Origin: Fulvimarina manganoxydans
Lineage (GTDB): Bacteria; Pseudomonadota; Alphaproteobacteria; Rhizobiales; Rhizobiaceae
Assembly: GCF_900176465.1 (NCBI RefSeq)
Contig: NZ_FWXR01000012.1
Span: forward strand, 1-64,000
Length of the DNA stretch: 64,000 nt
Reading direction: 5' to 3'
The translations under genes were made by a program, and so were the position numbers. The notes under the pieces were generated by a model. The model was given only the letters and a program-made list of their open reading frames with translations. It was not told the origin of the DNA and ran no database searches. Below are positions 50,563 to 59,586 of this stretch, in pieces; within the stretch, counting starts at the first letter, position 1; each line of letters opens with the position of its first letter.

Positions 50563-52498
50563 GGGCCGTTCCCTTCGTCTGGGCGAGATCGCCGCGCGGC
50601 CAGAGCCAGAAGACGCAGCCAAGAAGCGTGGCGACGCCGGCGGCAAGGCCGATCCACCACCAATGGAGAAGGAGGGCCGTGAAGCCGAGCGTCATGGCGA
50701 GCGTCACCAGGAAGGGCCATGGATCGTCCTCCGGCATTTTCAGGATGGCGCGGGGCGCGGCGTCGATCACGGATGTGGCAAGCATCTCCTTGCCGTCGTC
50801 GAGGATCAGGCCGCGCTCGATCGAGGAATGGCCCTCGCTCTCGCCAAGCCGATCTTCCCAGAGAGGGTGACGGCTCGCGACCACCGGCATGACCGTGAAA
50901 TTATAGGCCGGGGGCGGCGAGGCGGTCGCCCATTCCAGGCTCGGCGCATCCCAAGGGTTCGCCCCGGCCGCGACACCCCGCCGAAGGCTCATCCAGACAT
51001 TGACGAAGAGAAGCAGGATGCCGAAGGCGAGGATGAAGGAGCCAACGGTGGTCAGCATGTTGACCCAGGACCAGCCGGCACCCTCGGGATAGGTGTAGAT
51101 GCGCCGCGGCATGCCGAGCAGCCCGGTCCAATGCATGGGTAGGAAGGCAAGATTGAAGCCCAGGAAGGTCAGCCAGAAATTCCAGCGGCCGAGCCGCTCG
51201 CTCAGCATCTTCCCGCTCATCTTCGGGAACCAGAAATAGAGGCCGCCGAGAACACCGAAGAGATTGATGCCGATCAGGACGTAATGGATATGCGCCACGA
51301 CGAAATAGGTATCGTGAAGCTGCAGATCCGCCGCCACCGAGGCGGTGACGACACCCGAAACACCGCCGATCACGAACATGGAGATGAAGCCGGCGAAGTA
51401 GAGGAACGCCGTCGTCACGACGACGCGCCCCGTCCAGATCGTCGCGATCCAGGCGAAGGTCGCGATGGCGCTCGGAATGGTGATGATGAAGGAGGCGCCG
51501 GAGAAATAGGACATGGACAGGAAGGGAATGCCCGTCGCGAACATGTGGTGGACCCAGACGCCGAAGCCGAGCAGCATGGTGGTGATCGTGGCGAGGATGA
51601 CGAGCGTATAGGCGACGAGCGGGCGCCGGCAGAAGACCGGCAGCGCATCCGAAACCATGCCCATGGCCGGCAGCACGATGATGTAGACCCAAGGGTGGGC
51701 GAAGATCCAGAAGAGATGCTGCCATAGGAGGGGCTGGCCGCCGCCAGCGGTGTCGTAGAAATGGGTGCCGAACTGGCGATCGAGCCAGAGCAGGAAGAAG
51801 GCGAGGCTGACCGCCGGATTGGCCAGCAGAATGCCGACCGAGACCGTCGTCGTGCCCCAGATCATGATCGGCAGCCGGTTGATCGACATGCCCGGCGCGC
51901 GGTTACGCATGACGGTCACGACGAAATTGGCCGCGCCGACCGTCGTCGAAATGCCGAAAAACACCATCCCCAGCGCATAGAAATCCATGTTGAGGCCGGG
52001 ATTGAAGGGCTTCAGCGCGTAAGGGGCGTAGTTGAACCAGCCATTGTTCGGTGCCTGGCCGATCAAGAAGCTCGCATACATGAAGAGGCCGGAGGCGAGA
52101 TAGACCCAGTAGGAAAAGGCGTTGAGCCTCGGAAAGGCCATGTCCCGCGTGCCGAGAAGCAGCGGAAACAGATAGTTCGAAAAGCCCGACAGGATCGGCA
52201 GGGCATAAAGGAAGATCATCGTGATGCCGTGCATCGAGAACAGCTGATTGTACTGTTCCGGCGTCAGGATGGTCTGATCGGGCTGCGCCAGCTGAAGGCG
52301 CATGAGAAGGGCCTGGAGGCCGCCGACCACCAGGAAGGCGAAGGCGGTGACGATGTAGCGAATGCCGATCACCTTGTGATCGACGGTTGCGATGACGCCG
52401 AAGAGGCCGGGCTTCGTCTCCCACATCTTGTGGAGCTTCGCCTCCAACTCCTTCGTCACATAGCCTGCTTCGGGGCGCTTCTGATAGTCGACGGCCAA
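50555..52498 (-). CDS. cytochrome c oxidase subunit I, variant lacking D-channel Glu and K-channel Lys
   Basis: A 647-aa heme-copper oxidase subunit with all redox ligands: heme a His in SMHGITMIF; CuB His and cross-linked Tyr in FAHPWVYIIVLPAMGM; CuB His pair in VHHMFATG; heme a3/a His in HDTYFVVAHIHYVLIG. Two proton-path residues are replaced. The Glu of the usual GHPEVYI is Trp (about residue 269), without the Tyr-Ser of A2-type enzymes. The Lys of the usual PTGIK is Ala in PSAIATFAW (about 346). The D-channel entrance (GTRDMAFPRLN) is kept. About 100 residues at the C terminus form an extra subunit III-like extension with two helices. It pairs with a CuA- and cytochrome-c-containing subunit II. 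Confidence 0.92.
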   Translation of the reverse strand: MAVDYQKRPEAGYVTKELEAKLHKMWETKPGLFGVIATVDHKVIGIRYIVTAFAFLVVGGLQALLMRLQLAQPDQTILTPEQYNQLFSMHGITMIFLYALPILSGFSNYLFPLLLGTRDMAFPRLNAFSYWVYLASGLFMYASFLIGQAPNNGWFNYAPYALKPFNPGLNMDFYALGMVFFGISTTVGAANFVVTVMRNRAPGMSINRLPIMIWGTTTVSVGILLANPAVSLAFFLLWLDRQFGTHFYDTAGGGQPLLWQHLFWIFAHPWVYIIVLPAMGMVSDALPVFCRRPLVAYTLVILATITTMLLGFGVWVHHMFATGIPFLSMSYFSGASFIITIPSAIATFAWIATIWTGRVVVTTAFLYFAGFISMFVIGGVSGVVTASVAADLQLHDTYFVVAHIHYVLIGINLFGVLGGLYFWFPKMSGKMLSERLGRWNFWLTFLGFNLAFLPMHWTGLLGMPRRIYTYPEGAGWSWVNMLTTVGSFILAFGILLLFVNVWMSLRRGVAAGANPWDAPSLEWATASPPPAYNFTVMPVVASRHPLWEDRLGESEGHSSIERGLILDDGKEMLATSVIDAAPRAILKMPEDDPWPFLVTLAMTLGFTALLLHWWWIGLAAGVATLLGCVFWLWPRGDLAQTKGTAHE

Positions 52499-52508
52499 GT
52501 GTGTCCCC

Positions 52509-53597
52509 TCAGTCGAGCGTTTCGAGATAGTGGCGGATGGCGTTCAGCTCCGGGCCCGAAAGGTCCGGGTTCGGCATCGTCGTTCCCGGCTTTTGATGCT
52601 GCGGATCGGCGATCCATCCGGAAAGATGGCCGGGCGTATTGGGCAGCGTTACCGACGCGATCGTGGTGCGGTCCATGAGGTGGGTGAGGTCCGGCCCCGC
52701 CTCGCCGCCCGCCAGCGTTCCGCGCACCGCGTGGCAGGCGCCGCATTGGAGACGGAACTGTCGCTCCCCGACGGCCAGCAGCTCGGACCCTTCCGGCACC
52801 TCGTCGGCGGGTTCGAGTTGATGATCCCACCAGGCCTGGAACGCCTCCGGCGCGTCGGCAAAGATCCGCAGGGCCATATGGGCATGCTGCAGGCCGCAAT
52901 ATTCGGCGCATTGGCCGCGATAGACGCCTTCGCGGTCGGCCTGCAGCCAGGTCTCGTTGGTCTGACCGGGAATGACATCCGTTTTGCCCGCAAGCGCCGG
53001 CACCCAGAAGGAGTGGATCACGTCGCGCGAGGCCAAGGTGATGCGAACCGGCTCGCCCACGGGGATATGCAGCTCGTTCGCTGTCACGAAGCTGCGCGAA
53101 GGGTCGTCGGGATCGACATATCGCGCTTCCCACCACCATTGCTGGCCTGTCACTTCGATGGTGAAGGCGGGTTCGCCCGCCGGCTCGTCGATCTCGGCCA
53201 GAACGTCCATCGTCCAGATCACCAAGGCGATCAGAACGAGCGTCGTCAGAGCAAGGCCGAGATAGATCCAGCGATGGCCGCCGGGCGGATGCGCGATGGG
53301 AAGAGGCGAGCCCGGCGTTGCCATCGACGAGCGCCCGTTGCGGAACATGGCGACGATGACGAGAACCGACATGAGCACCGAAACCCCGGCCGCGATCGCC
53401 AGAAGTCCCCAGGTGAGCGAGGCCGTGATGTCGCCCTTCGGTCCGAAGGTCTTAAGATAATACATCGGCGCCGAAGTGGATTCCTCGCTCGCGGCGATGG
53501 CGGGCGAAGCAAGCGCCAGCAACGGCGCCAGAGCGAGCCGACCGACGATCCTCGGCGCCTGGATAGAGGGCTTACGGTTCCACAGGCGTTCCATCAT
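52509..53597 (-). CDS. cytochrome c oxidase subunit II with C-terminal cytochrome c (caa3 type)
   Basis: A 362-aa protein with a signal peptide (to about 36), two membrane helices (about 58-83 and 110-130) and a cupredoxin domain with a complete CuA site. That site consists of DVIHSFWVP and CAEYCGLQHAHM (two Cys, Glu, His, Met). A C-terminal cytochrome c domain carries CGACH (about 285) with a Met in PGTTMPNPDL. It therefore takes electrons from cytochrome c, not quinol. It overlaps the upstream cytochrome gene by four bases (ATGA). Confidence 0.92.
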   Translation of the reverse strand: MMERLWNRKPSIQAPRIVGRLALAPLLALASPAIAASEESTSAPMYYLKTFGPKGDITASLTWGLLAIAAGVSVLMSVLVIVAMFRNGRSSMATPGSPLPIAHPPGGHRWIYLGLALTTLVLIALVIWTMDVLAEIDEPAGEPAFTIEVTGQQWWWEARYVDPDDPSRSFVTANELHIPVGEPVRITLASRDVIHSFWVPALAGKTDVIPGQTNETWLQADREGVYRGQCAEYCGLQHAHMALRIFADAPEAFQAWWDHQLEPADEVPEGSELLAVGERQFRLQCGACHAVRGTLAGGEAGPDLTHLMDRTTIASVTLPNTPGHLSGWIADPQHQKPGTTMPNPDLSGPELNAIRHYLETLD

Positions 53598-54364
53598 TGC
53601 TCGGAAGGGCTCCCTTCGTCGACCGCGACGGGCCGCTCGACATCGGCGAAAGGCGCCTGGCCATAGGAGAAGGGCTGCGTATGCGCCCAGGGGTCGGTGG
53701 TCGAGAGATATTCGGCGGGAACCTGCTCCGGCCCCATATCGTCGAGCGACATCGTCTGGCCCCAGGCATTCTCCGGCGGATCCTTGGCGATCGCCCGGAC
53801 ATAGGCGACGAGATCCCAGATGACGCTATCGGGCAGGAGTTCGCCATAAGCCGGCATGCCGGCGGGTCTGCCTTGCAGGATCGTCAGATAGATATTGGCG
53901 GGCTCGCGCCCATAGATGAAGGCGGCATTCGACAGGGACGGCCCCATGCCGCCCGCGCCATTCGGTGCGTGGCAGCCGACGCAGTTCATCTGGTTGAAAT
54001 AGGTCATGCCGCGCTCGATCGCGGCCTCGGTCTCTTCGGGCGTGTTCAAAGTGGGCGAGACCTCGACATCACCCGGATAGACGCCGGTCACGGGCGTTCG
54101 CATCAGCGCGCTCGGATCGATGTCCCCATCCGGTGACGGCGTCTCGCCGACAGCCTCTGCCGCCTGGTCCTCGACCGAGGCGCCCGGTTCGGCTGTCCGC
54201 TCCACGCTATCGCTCTGCGTCTCGCCGCCGCCATCCTGGGCCAGCGCCAAGAGGGGATAGGAGGACAGCGCAGCGATCGCGAGCGGCAGGAGAAGAGCGC
54301 GTCTCAGGCCGGGGGCCGGATCGGGGGCGATGGCGTGTGTCTTCAGGGCTGGATGCCGGATCAT
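53594..54364 (-). CDS. periplasmic c-type cytochrome of the quinoprotein/oxidase operon
   Basis: A 256-aa protein with a signal peptide ending near LLALAQ (about 41). An acidic Ser/Thr-rich linker follows, then a cytochrome c domain (about 115-215) with CVGCH and Met in GRPAGMPAYGELL. The C-terminal 45 residues have no known fold. AAAGGGA precedes the ATG at 54364. It probably accepts electrons from the PQQ dehydrogenase and passes them to subunit II. Confidence 0.85.
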   Translation of the reverse strand: MIRHPALKTHAIAPDPAPGLRRALLLPLAIAALSSYPLLALAQDGGGETQSDSVERTAEPGASVEDQAAEAVGETPSPDGDIDPSALMRTPVTGVYPGDVEVSPTLNTPEETEAAIERGMTYFNQMNCVGCHAPNGAGGMGPSLSNAAFIYGREPANIYLTILQGRPAGMPAYGELLPDSVIWDLVAYVRAIAKDPPENAWGQTMSLDDMGPEQVPAEYLSTTDPWAHTQPFSYGQAPFADVERPVAVDEGSPSEQ

Positions 54365-54524
54365 CGAAATCCCTTTCCCATGGTTCGACGTGACTTGGTT
54401 CGGCGCGGGGCCGCACGGGCCGCCCGCCAGATCAGGCGACCGCAGACCGGCGTCTCGTTGTTCGTTCGGCCCGCCAAAGCGCATGGCGGAAACGGGAATG
54501 CCGGTTTTTCGACAACCCGGCGCG

Positions 54525-55349
54525 CTAGCGGCGCGGAACGCCGTAATCGGAAAGGATCGCGTCGATGGCCTCGCTCTTCTTAGCGATGACCTGGTCGAGC
54601 TTGTCCTTGAGGTCGTGGTCGTCCTTGCGAACGCCCATGGCGACGACGAATTCGAAGACGAGCGGGAGATAAGTCTCCGTGCCAGTGACCGGCGTGACCG
54701 TCAGCGGCACCTTGGAGGTCTGGGCGAACCAACCGGCGCGCGGACCCCAATCGATGGCCAAGTCGATCTCGCCGGCTTCCAGCGCGCGAAGGAGGTTCTC
54801 CGCCGGCGCTTCCTCACGATAGTCGCCATAGATCGGGAAGCCGACGACATTTTCCGAGATGCCGCGCCGAGCGAGCGCATGGGCGGGCGGCGTATTGGTG
54901 CCGTCGTCGCCGATGAGGCTCACGCCGATCGTCAGATCCTCCAGTTCCGGCGCATTGAGCGAGGAGATGTCGAGATCGTCCTCTGCCCGGCTCACCATCA
55001 CATAGGTCGAGCCGTAATAGGGATGGGTCGTGTCGATCATGTCGAGCGGCGGGATGCCCATGACCACGTCGCAGCTGCCCGCCATCAACGTGTTGCGCAG
55101 GAAACCGCGCCGCTGGGGCCACCATGTATAGGCGACATGCGTGCCCATTTCCTGTGCCACGAGATCGGCGATCCTGTTCTCGAACCCCTCCTCGCGCTTG
55201 TTGGAGAAGGGCATGTTGTTGGGATCGGCGCAGACTTTCAAAGGAAGCGGGGCCGCGCCACTTTGCGGCTCCGCTGTCAGTGCCTTGGCCGGGAAGAGGA
55301 TGGCGAGGCACGCAAGGAGCGTCAGGCCGAGATCATTGCGTGGAGCCAT
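54525..55349 (-). CDS. quinoprotein-associated periplasmic substrate-binding-like protein (MoxJ/XoxJ-type)
   Basis: A 274-aa protein with a Sec signal (to about residue 26) and a solute-binding fold type 3: PLKVCADPNNMPFSNKREEG, then RGFLRNTLMAGSCDVVMGIP, TYVMVSRAEDD and LRALEAGEIDLAIDWGPRAG. These are typical of the proteins found beside PQQ alcohol dehydrogenases (XoxJ/MxaJ group). They are thought to help activate or present the dehydrogenase rather than work in an ABC transporter. It overlaps the dehydrogenase gene by 17 bases. Confidence 0.88.
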   Translation of the reverse strand: MAPRNDLGLTLLACLAILFPAKALTAEPQSGAAPLPLKVCADPNNMPFSNKREEGFENRIADLVAQEMGTHVAYTWWPQRRGFLRNTLMAGSCDVVMGIPPLDMIDTTHPYYGSTYVMVSRAEDDLDISSLNAPELEDLTIGVSLIGDDGTNTPPAHALARRGISENVVGFPIYGDYREEAPAENLLRALEAGEIDLAIDWGPRAGWFAQTSKVPLTVTPVTGTETYLPLVFEFVVAMGVRKDDHDLKDKLDQVIAKKSEAIDAILSDYGVPRR

Positions 55350-57315
55350 TGCCTGCCCTCCCGGCGTCGTTGTCCCTCACGGCATCGCCTTCGTCGACCG
55401 AGGCCGCCTGCGCCACATCCTCGGGCAGGGCGAAGACCAGAAGCGTCGAGCCGCCTTTGGTAAAAGCCGGCAGGTCTTGGCTGGCGCCGACGAAGCCGAG
55501 CGCGCCATTGCGCACCTGCGGGTCGAGTTCGGCCGTGGCGACCGCGCCCGACCAACCGCCGACCCCCGACAGGATCGCCACATATTGGCGCCCGTCCGAG
55601 CCGCGATAGGTGGAGGGCTGGCCGATGAAGCCGGAGGGGGCGCGGAACTGCCAGAGGACTTCGCCGGTCTTGGCATTCACAGCCTTCAGCCAGCGATCCA
55701 TGGTCCCGTAGAAGGCGACGTCGCCGGCGGTCACGACCGTGCCGGACCAGACGGGAAAACGCTCCTTGATCGACCAGACCTCCTTCTGCTCGACCGGGTC
55801 CCACGCCATGAACTCGCCGCGATAGCCGTCGCCGGGGCCGGCATACATGTCGACCGTCGCGCCGAGATAGGGCGTGCCGGCGATATAGCCGACCTCTGAG
55901 GCCTTGAAGTTCATGCAAAGATGCTGGTGAGGGACGTAGAGGAGTTGGTTTTTCGGGGACCAGGCGACCGGCTGCCAATCCTTGGCTCCCGGAGGGGCCG
56001 GGCAGATATTCTCGACCGTCTTGCCGAGATCGGGGTGGAGATCCTCGTTCGGAATGATGCGGCCGGTTTCAAGATCGACGCCCTTATAGGCCGTGACCGT
56101 ATCGAAGGGTTCGGCCGAGATGACCTTCCCATTGGTGCGGTCGATCACATACATATAGCCGGTGCGCCCGGCGCGCACGGCGACCTTGCGCTCTTCTCCC
56201 TCGATCTTAAGGTCGAGCAGCACCAATTCGTTGACACCGTCATGGTCCCATAGATCGTGCGGCGAGGTCTGATAGGCCCATTTCGCCATCCCCGTATCGG
56301 GGTCGCGGGCGAAAATCGTGGTCGTCCAGAGATTGTCGCCTTCGCGCTGATTAGGGTTCCAAGGGCCGGGATTGCCGGTGCCGTAGAAGATCAGGTCGAG
56401 TTCGGGATCGTAGGAGATCCAACCCCAGACGGTGCCGCCGCCGGTCCGCCAGGCGCCGGCGGGCCAAGTCTTTTCGCCGAGATCCTCGCCGCGCATCCAC
56501 TCATAGGGCGCCTCGAAATCCTCGCCGATCTTCACGTCCTCGTCGGAGCCCGTGTGATAGCTGCGCCAGGCGATCTCGCCGCTTTCGGCATCGAGCGCCG
56601 TCAGCCAGCCCCGCACACCCATCTCGCCGCCGGAATTGCCGACAAAGACTTTCCCCTTCACGAAAAGGGGGGCCATGGTCATGGTCTCGCCCTTGGATAT
56701 CTCCCCGAGCTTGGTGTGCCAGACTTCCCTACCGGTTTCGGCATCGACCGCGACCGTATGGTTGTCGAGCGTGTTGTAGAAGATCTTGCCATTGCCATAG
56801 GTCGCGCCGCGATTGACCACATCGCAGCAGGCGACGCCTTGCGCGGCGCGATCGGTCGGCGGGGAGAAGACCCATTTCAATTCACCGGTCGTCGCTTCGA
56901 GGGCGAAGAGATCGTTCGGCCAGGGACCGACGATATACATGGTGTCGCCGACGACGAGAGGGATCGATTCCTGCCCACGATTGACCCCGTTTGAAAAGCT
57001 CCAGGCGAGCTGAAGCTTGTCGACATTCTCCGTATCGATCTGGTCGAGCTCGCTATAGCGGGTGCTCGCATAGGTCTTGGCCGGCATCACCCACTGGTCG
57101 GGATCGCGCTGGAGCTGGTCGATACCTTGGGCGCCGACGTTCTGAGCGACGGAGCCCGAGCTCTCCTCACCTTGTGTCTTTCCGCCTTGAGCGAGCGCGA
57201 GACCGGGAAGCGCCAGAACAAGGGCGAGCGCCGTCATGGCTCGGAAAGTATGCCGTCCCCGCGCGACCCCTGCGCTCGGTCCGGTCTTCGTTTGCGGATG
57301 AACCCATGCCGCCAT
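55333..57315 (-). CDS. PQQ-dependent alcohol dehydrogenase, lanthanide-type (XoxF/ExaF-like)
   Basis: A 660-aa periplasmic quinoprotein with a signal peptide (cleavage near LPGLALAQ, about 43) and an eight-bladed propeller. The vicinal cysteines that stack on PQQ are in GVACCDVVNRG (about 163). Metal ligands are Glu in GNSGGEMGVRGW (about 231), Asn in YGTGNPGPWNPNQ and Asp in HDLWDHDGVNE (about 354). The Asp two positions later marks lanthanide-dependent enzymes; calcium MxaF has Ala there. It probably oxidises methanol, ethanol or other short alcohols. GAGGGGAG six bases before the ATG supports the start at 57315. A 40-residue C-terminal tail is extra. Confidence 0.92.
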   Translation of the reverse strand: MAAWVHPQTKTGPSAGVARGRHTFRAMTALALVLALPGLALAQGGKTQGEESSGSVAQNVGAQGIDQLQRDPDQWVMPAKTYASTRYSELDQIDTENVDKLQLAWSFSNGVNRGQESIPLVVGDTMYIVGPWPNDLFALEATTGELKWVFSPPTDRAAQGVACCDVVNRGATYGNGKIFYNTLDNHTVAVDAETGREVWHTKLGEISKGETMTMAPLFVKGKVFVGNSGGEMGVRGWLTALDAESGEIAWRSYHTGSDEDVKIGEDFEAPYEWMRGEDLGEKTWPAGAWRTGGGTVWGWISYDPELDLIFYGTGNPGPWNPNQREGDNLWTTTIFARDPDTGMAKWAYQTSPHDLWDHDGVNELVLLDLKIEGEERKVAVRAGRTGYMYVIDRTNGKVISAEPFDTVTAYKGVDLETGRIIPNEDLHPDLGKTVENICPAPPGAKDWQPVAWSPKNQLLYVPHQHLCMNFKASEVGYIAGTPYLGATVDMYAGPGDGYRGEFMAWDPVEQKEVWSIKERFPVWSGTVVTAGDVAFYGTMDRWLKAVNAKTGEVLWQFRAPSGFIGQPSTYRGSDGRQYVAILSGVGGWSGAVATAELDPQVRNGALGFVGASQDLPAFTKGGSTLLVFALPEDVAQAASVDEGDAVRDNDAGRAGNGSTQ

Positions 57316-57479
57316 GACGTCTCCCCTCGTCTCGTCGAAGCACCAGCCGCTGCCGTTTTTGGTCTCTGAGGACGCACCGTCGACAAGAGTGATGCAGTCG
57401 AGGCCAACCGAGAGAGAACACGAGGAGTTCCTGCGAATGTGATTGGCGGGCTAGGGAACCAATTCGACCGGCGAGGTCG

Positions 57480-57929
57480 TCACCCCGGCTCGCAACGCCC
57501 TAATGTCTCGCCGCCATGGGCCGGCAGATATTCCCGCCGCTCGCCCCGTTTCAGTGTGATTTCGTCAAGGTTCGGCGCCTGCAAGGCAGACCAGAGGGCG
57601 CGGAAATCCTGAGCGCAATCCGGGCAATCCGTGACGCCGACGCCGACCACGTCGTGCCTGACGAGATACCGGGTGTCATCGATGAAGATCTCCGTCCGCG
57701 ACCGAGGCTCGGGATCGGACCCGTCGACGACGATATCGAGAACAGCGCCGCCGCCGAAGCGATCCTTGACGCATTCGACGATCAGATGGGTCTGGGACGT
57801 GCCGAGTTCATAGCGCGTCTCGGTCAGCGTCTCCTCGATGCGCCAATCGCTTGGCTGGCTCTCAGCCAGCGGTGCGAAGGCGACCATGCCGATAGTTCCG
57901 AACATGACGACGACGAAAGAACGAAGCAT
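57480..57929 (-). CDS. small secreted protein, unknown function
   Basis: A 149-aa protein with a Sec signal (MLRSFVVVMFGTIGMVAFAP, cleavage about residue 25), a mainly beta-type mature part and three Cys (IVECVKDRF; VTDCPDCAQDF). Nearby members of the quinoprotein clusters are often small secreted proteins, but no family is recognised. It is encoded directly upstream of the PQQ dehydrogenase on the same strand. The start at 57929 is chosen by the signal peptide; the frame is open far upstream. Confidence 0.65.
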   Translation of the reverse strand: MLRSFVVVMFGTIGMVAFAPLAESQPSDWRIEETLTETRYELGTSQTHLIVECVKDRFGGGAVLDIVVDGSDPEPRSRTEIFIDDTRYLVRHDVVGVGVTDCPDCAQDFRALWSALQAPNLDEITLKRGERREYLPAHGGETLGRCEPG

Positions 57930-58515
57930 TTGAGGGGCCTTCTCTACTGTCAGGCGAGTTGCGGTGAAGGGCGGCGAAAGCCAATGGCGCGGCCCTATGA
58001 GACCGCAGCCCGATCGAGGCGGGTCGTTACGCCCGGCACGCGCTGGCGCAAGAGGCAACGCTCCGCGGCGATGGCGCCCAGCCGCGGCGTGTCTCTCCGC
58101 CTCGTTGGGCGGATCCATTGATCCAAACCACGCAAGAAAAACGGCCGGGCAATCCAGCGATTGCAGGCGGCGCGTTCGATCTGCGTGCAGCCAATCATAG
58201 GGCACCGAAGGAGTAGGAGGACTGTTGCGAAGAGCCCTGATCCTCCTTCGAGCCCGGATTTCAGATGCGACGTCTAACAATCGAAACGGCAAGATATCGC
58301 GGGACGGTGATCGTGTCTTACCAGCGAAAGCCATGGCCACGGTTCGCTGCGTCAGTCTGTATTTCAAATCACAGCCTATGAGCTGAATGTATAATTCGTT
58401 GTTCGGCAAGGTTTTTCGATGGCGCAATCTCGGAACTGGCGACGCGAAGGCCGCATTGCTTTGCCGTTCCGCACATCAACCCAAAACCGCCAAACGATGC
58501 GAGAAGGGAAACCTC
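57930..58515. other. divergent intergenic region upstream of the Tat-SDR gene
   Basis: No gene is supported in the roughly 590 bases. A good sigma-70-like -10 (TATAAT, 58390-58395) lies 120 bases before the SDR start on the plus strand. The stretch 57960-58200 shows no conserved frame. Confidence 0.4.
58390..58395 (+). promoter_or_regulatory. -10 element of a possible promoter for the SDR gene
   Basis: TATAAT matches the sigma-70 -10 consensus exactly in an otherwise GC-rich genome, 120 bases upstream of ATG 58516. No clear -35 hexamer is seen 16-18 bases upstream. Confidence 0.35.
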
Positions 58516-59517
58516 ATGGCCGAATTCGACCCAACCCGGCGTGCAATCGTCGCCGGCGCCGCGCTGACGGGCGCCGCCGCCGTCACCGGGAGCGCCTTTG
58601 CCCAAGGCGATCAACCGAGCAATGGCGATGCGCCTATGACCCAGAAAGCGGCCGATTTCCCCGAGCCTCCCTATCCGCAGCAGGAGCAGCCTTGGCCGGG
58701 TCTCGCTCAGAAAATGAATCCTCGGCCCGATCACGGCGAGGAAAGCTATCAGGGATCTGGTCGCCTGAAAGGCAAGCGCGCTCTGATTACCGGTGGCGAT
58801 AGCGGTATCGGCCGCGCCGCTGCCATCGCCTTTGCCAAGGAGGGCGCCGATGTGGCGATCTGTTATCTCGAGCAGGAAGAGCCCGACGCCCAAGACGTGA
58901 AGCGGGTGGTCGAGGACCAGGGGCGCACCTTCGCAGCCTTTCCAGGCGATCTGCGTGACAAGGACTACACCACCTCGCTGCCGCAGCGAGCAGTCGATGA
59001 AATCGGCGGGCTCGACATTCTGGTCAACAACGCGGCGTATCAGCAATGGGTGCCGGGCTTGGAAGAACTGTCGGACGAGCAGTTCGACCAGACGATGCAG
59101 ACCAATCTCTATGCCATGTTCTGGCTGACGAAGGCCGCGCTGCCCCATCTCAATCCTGGGGCTGCGATTATCAACACTTCGAGTGAAGTCGCGGCGTCCC
59201 CGCCCAAGATCCTCATCGATTATTCCATGACGAAGGCGGCGATCCTGGCGTTCACGAAAACCATGGCGAAACAGCTCGGCCCGCGTGGCATTCGGGTCAA
59301 CGCCGTGGCGCCCGGACCGATCTGGACGCCGCTTCAAGTGGCAGGTGGGCAGAAGCCGGAGAACCTCGTGCAGTTCGGTTCGAGCACCCCTGTCGGACGC
59401 GCTGGCCAACCGGTGGAACTCGCCCCGCTCTACGTCGCGCTTGCGGACCCCGCCTTCAGCTATTCGACCGGACAGGTTTTCGGGGCCACCGGCGGTGATC
59501 CGCAGCCGGGCGCCTGA
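58516..59517 (+). CDS. SDR family oxidoreductase with Tat-type signal
   Basis: A 333-aa protein of the general-stress SDR group (YhdF/YdaD-like). A twin-arginine leader (DPTRRAIVAGAALTGAAAVT) is followed by a Pro/Gln-rich linker and an SDR domain. The domain has TGGDSGIG (cofactor), NNAA, Ser in INTSSEVA, and Tyr/Lys in IDYSMTKAA. The Tat signal suggests export of the folded, cofactor-loaded enzyme. GAGAAGGG before ATG 58516 supports the start; the frame is open to 58387. Confidence 0.88.
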   Translation: MAEFDPTRRAIVAGAALTGAAAVTGSAFAQGDQPSNGDAPMTQKAADFPEPPYPQQEQPWPGLAQKMNPRPDHGEESYQGSGRLKGKRALITGGDSGIGRAAAIAFAKEGADVAICYLEQEEPDAQDVKRVVEDQGRTFAAFPGDLRDKDYTTSLPQRAVDEIGGLDILVNNAAYQQWVPGLEELSDEQFDQTMQTNLYAMFWLTKAALPHLNPGAAIINTSSEVAASPPKILIDYSMTKAAILAFTKTMAKQLGPRGIRVNAVAPGPIWTPLQVAGGQKPENLVQFGSSTPVGRAGQPVELAPLYVALADPAFSYSTGQVFGATGGDPQPGA

Positions 59518-59586
59518 TGCCAACGATCCATCGCGCCGGCCCTACCGCCATACCCCAGGCGCCTTGGGCCGGTTGCGCTTGATCCT

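Noticed and set aside
57406-57431. GGAAC-N16-CGGTT on the minus strand upstream of the PQQ dehydrogenase, resembling an EcfG general-stress promoter.
   Set aside because: The -10 part has an extra G (CGGTT rather than CGTT), and one near match in a GC-rich region is weak evidence.
57995-58198. A 67-codon minus-strand frame (MIGCTQIERAACNRW...) between the small secreted protein and the SDR gene.
   Set aside because: No ribosome site, Arg-rich composition and no family resemblance; treated as chance.
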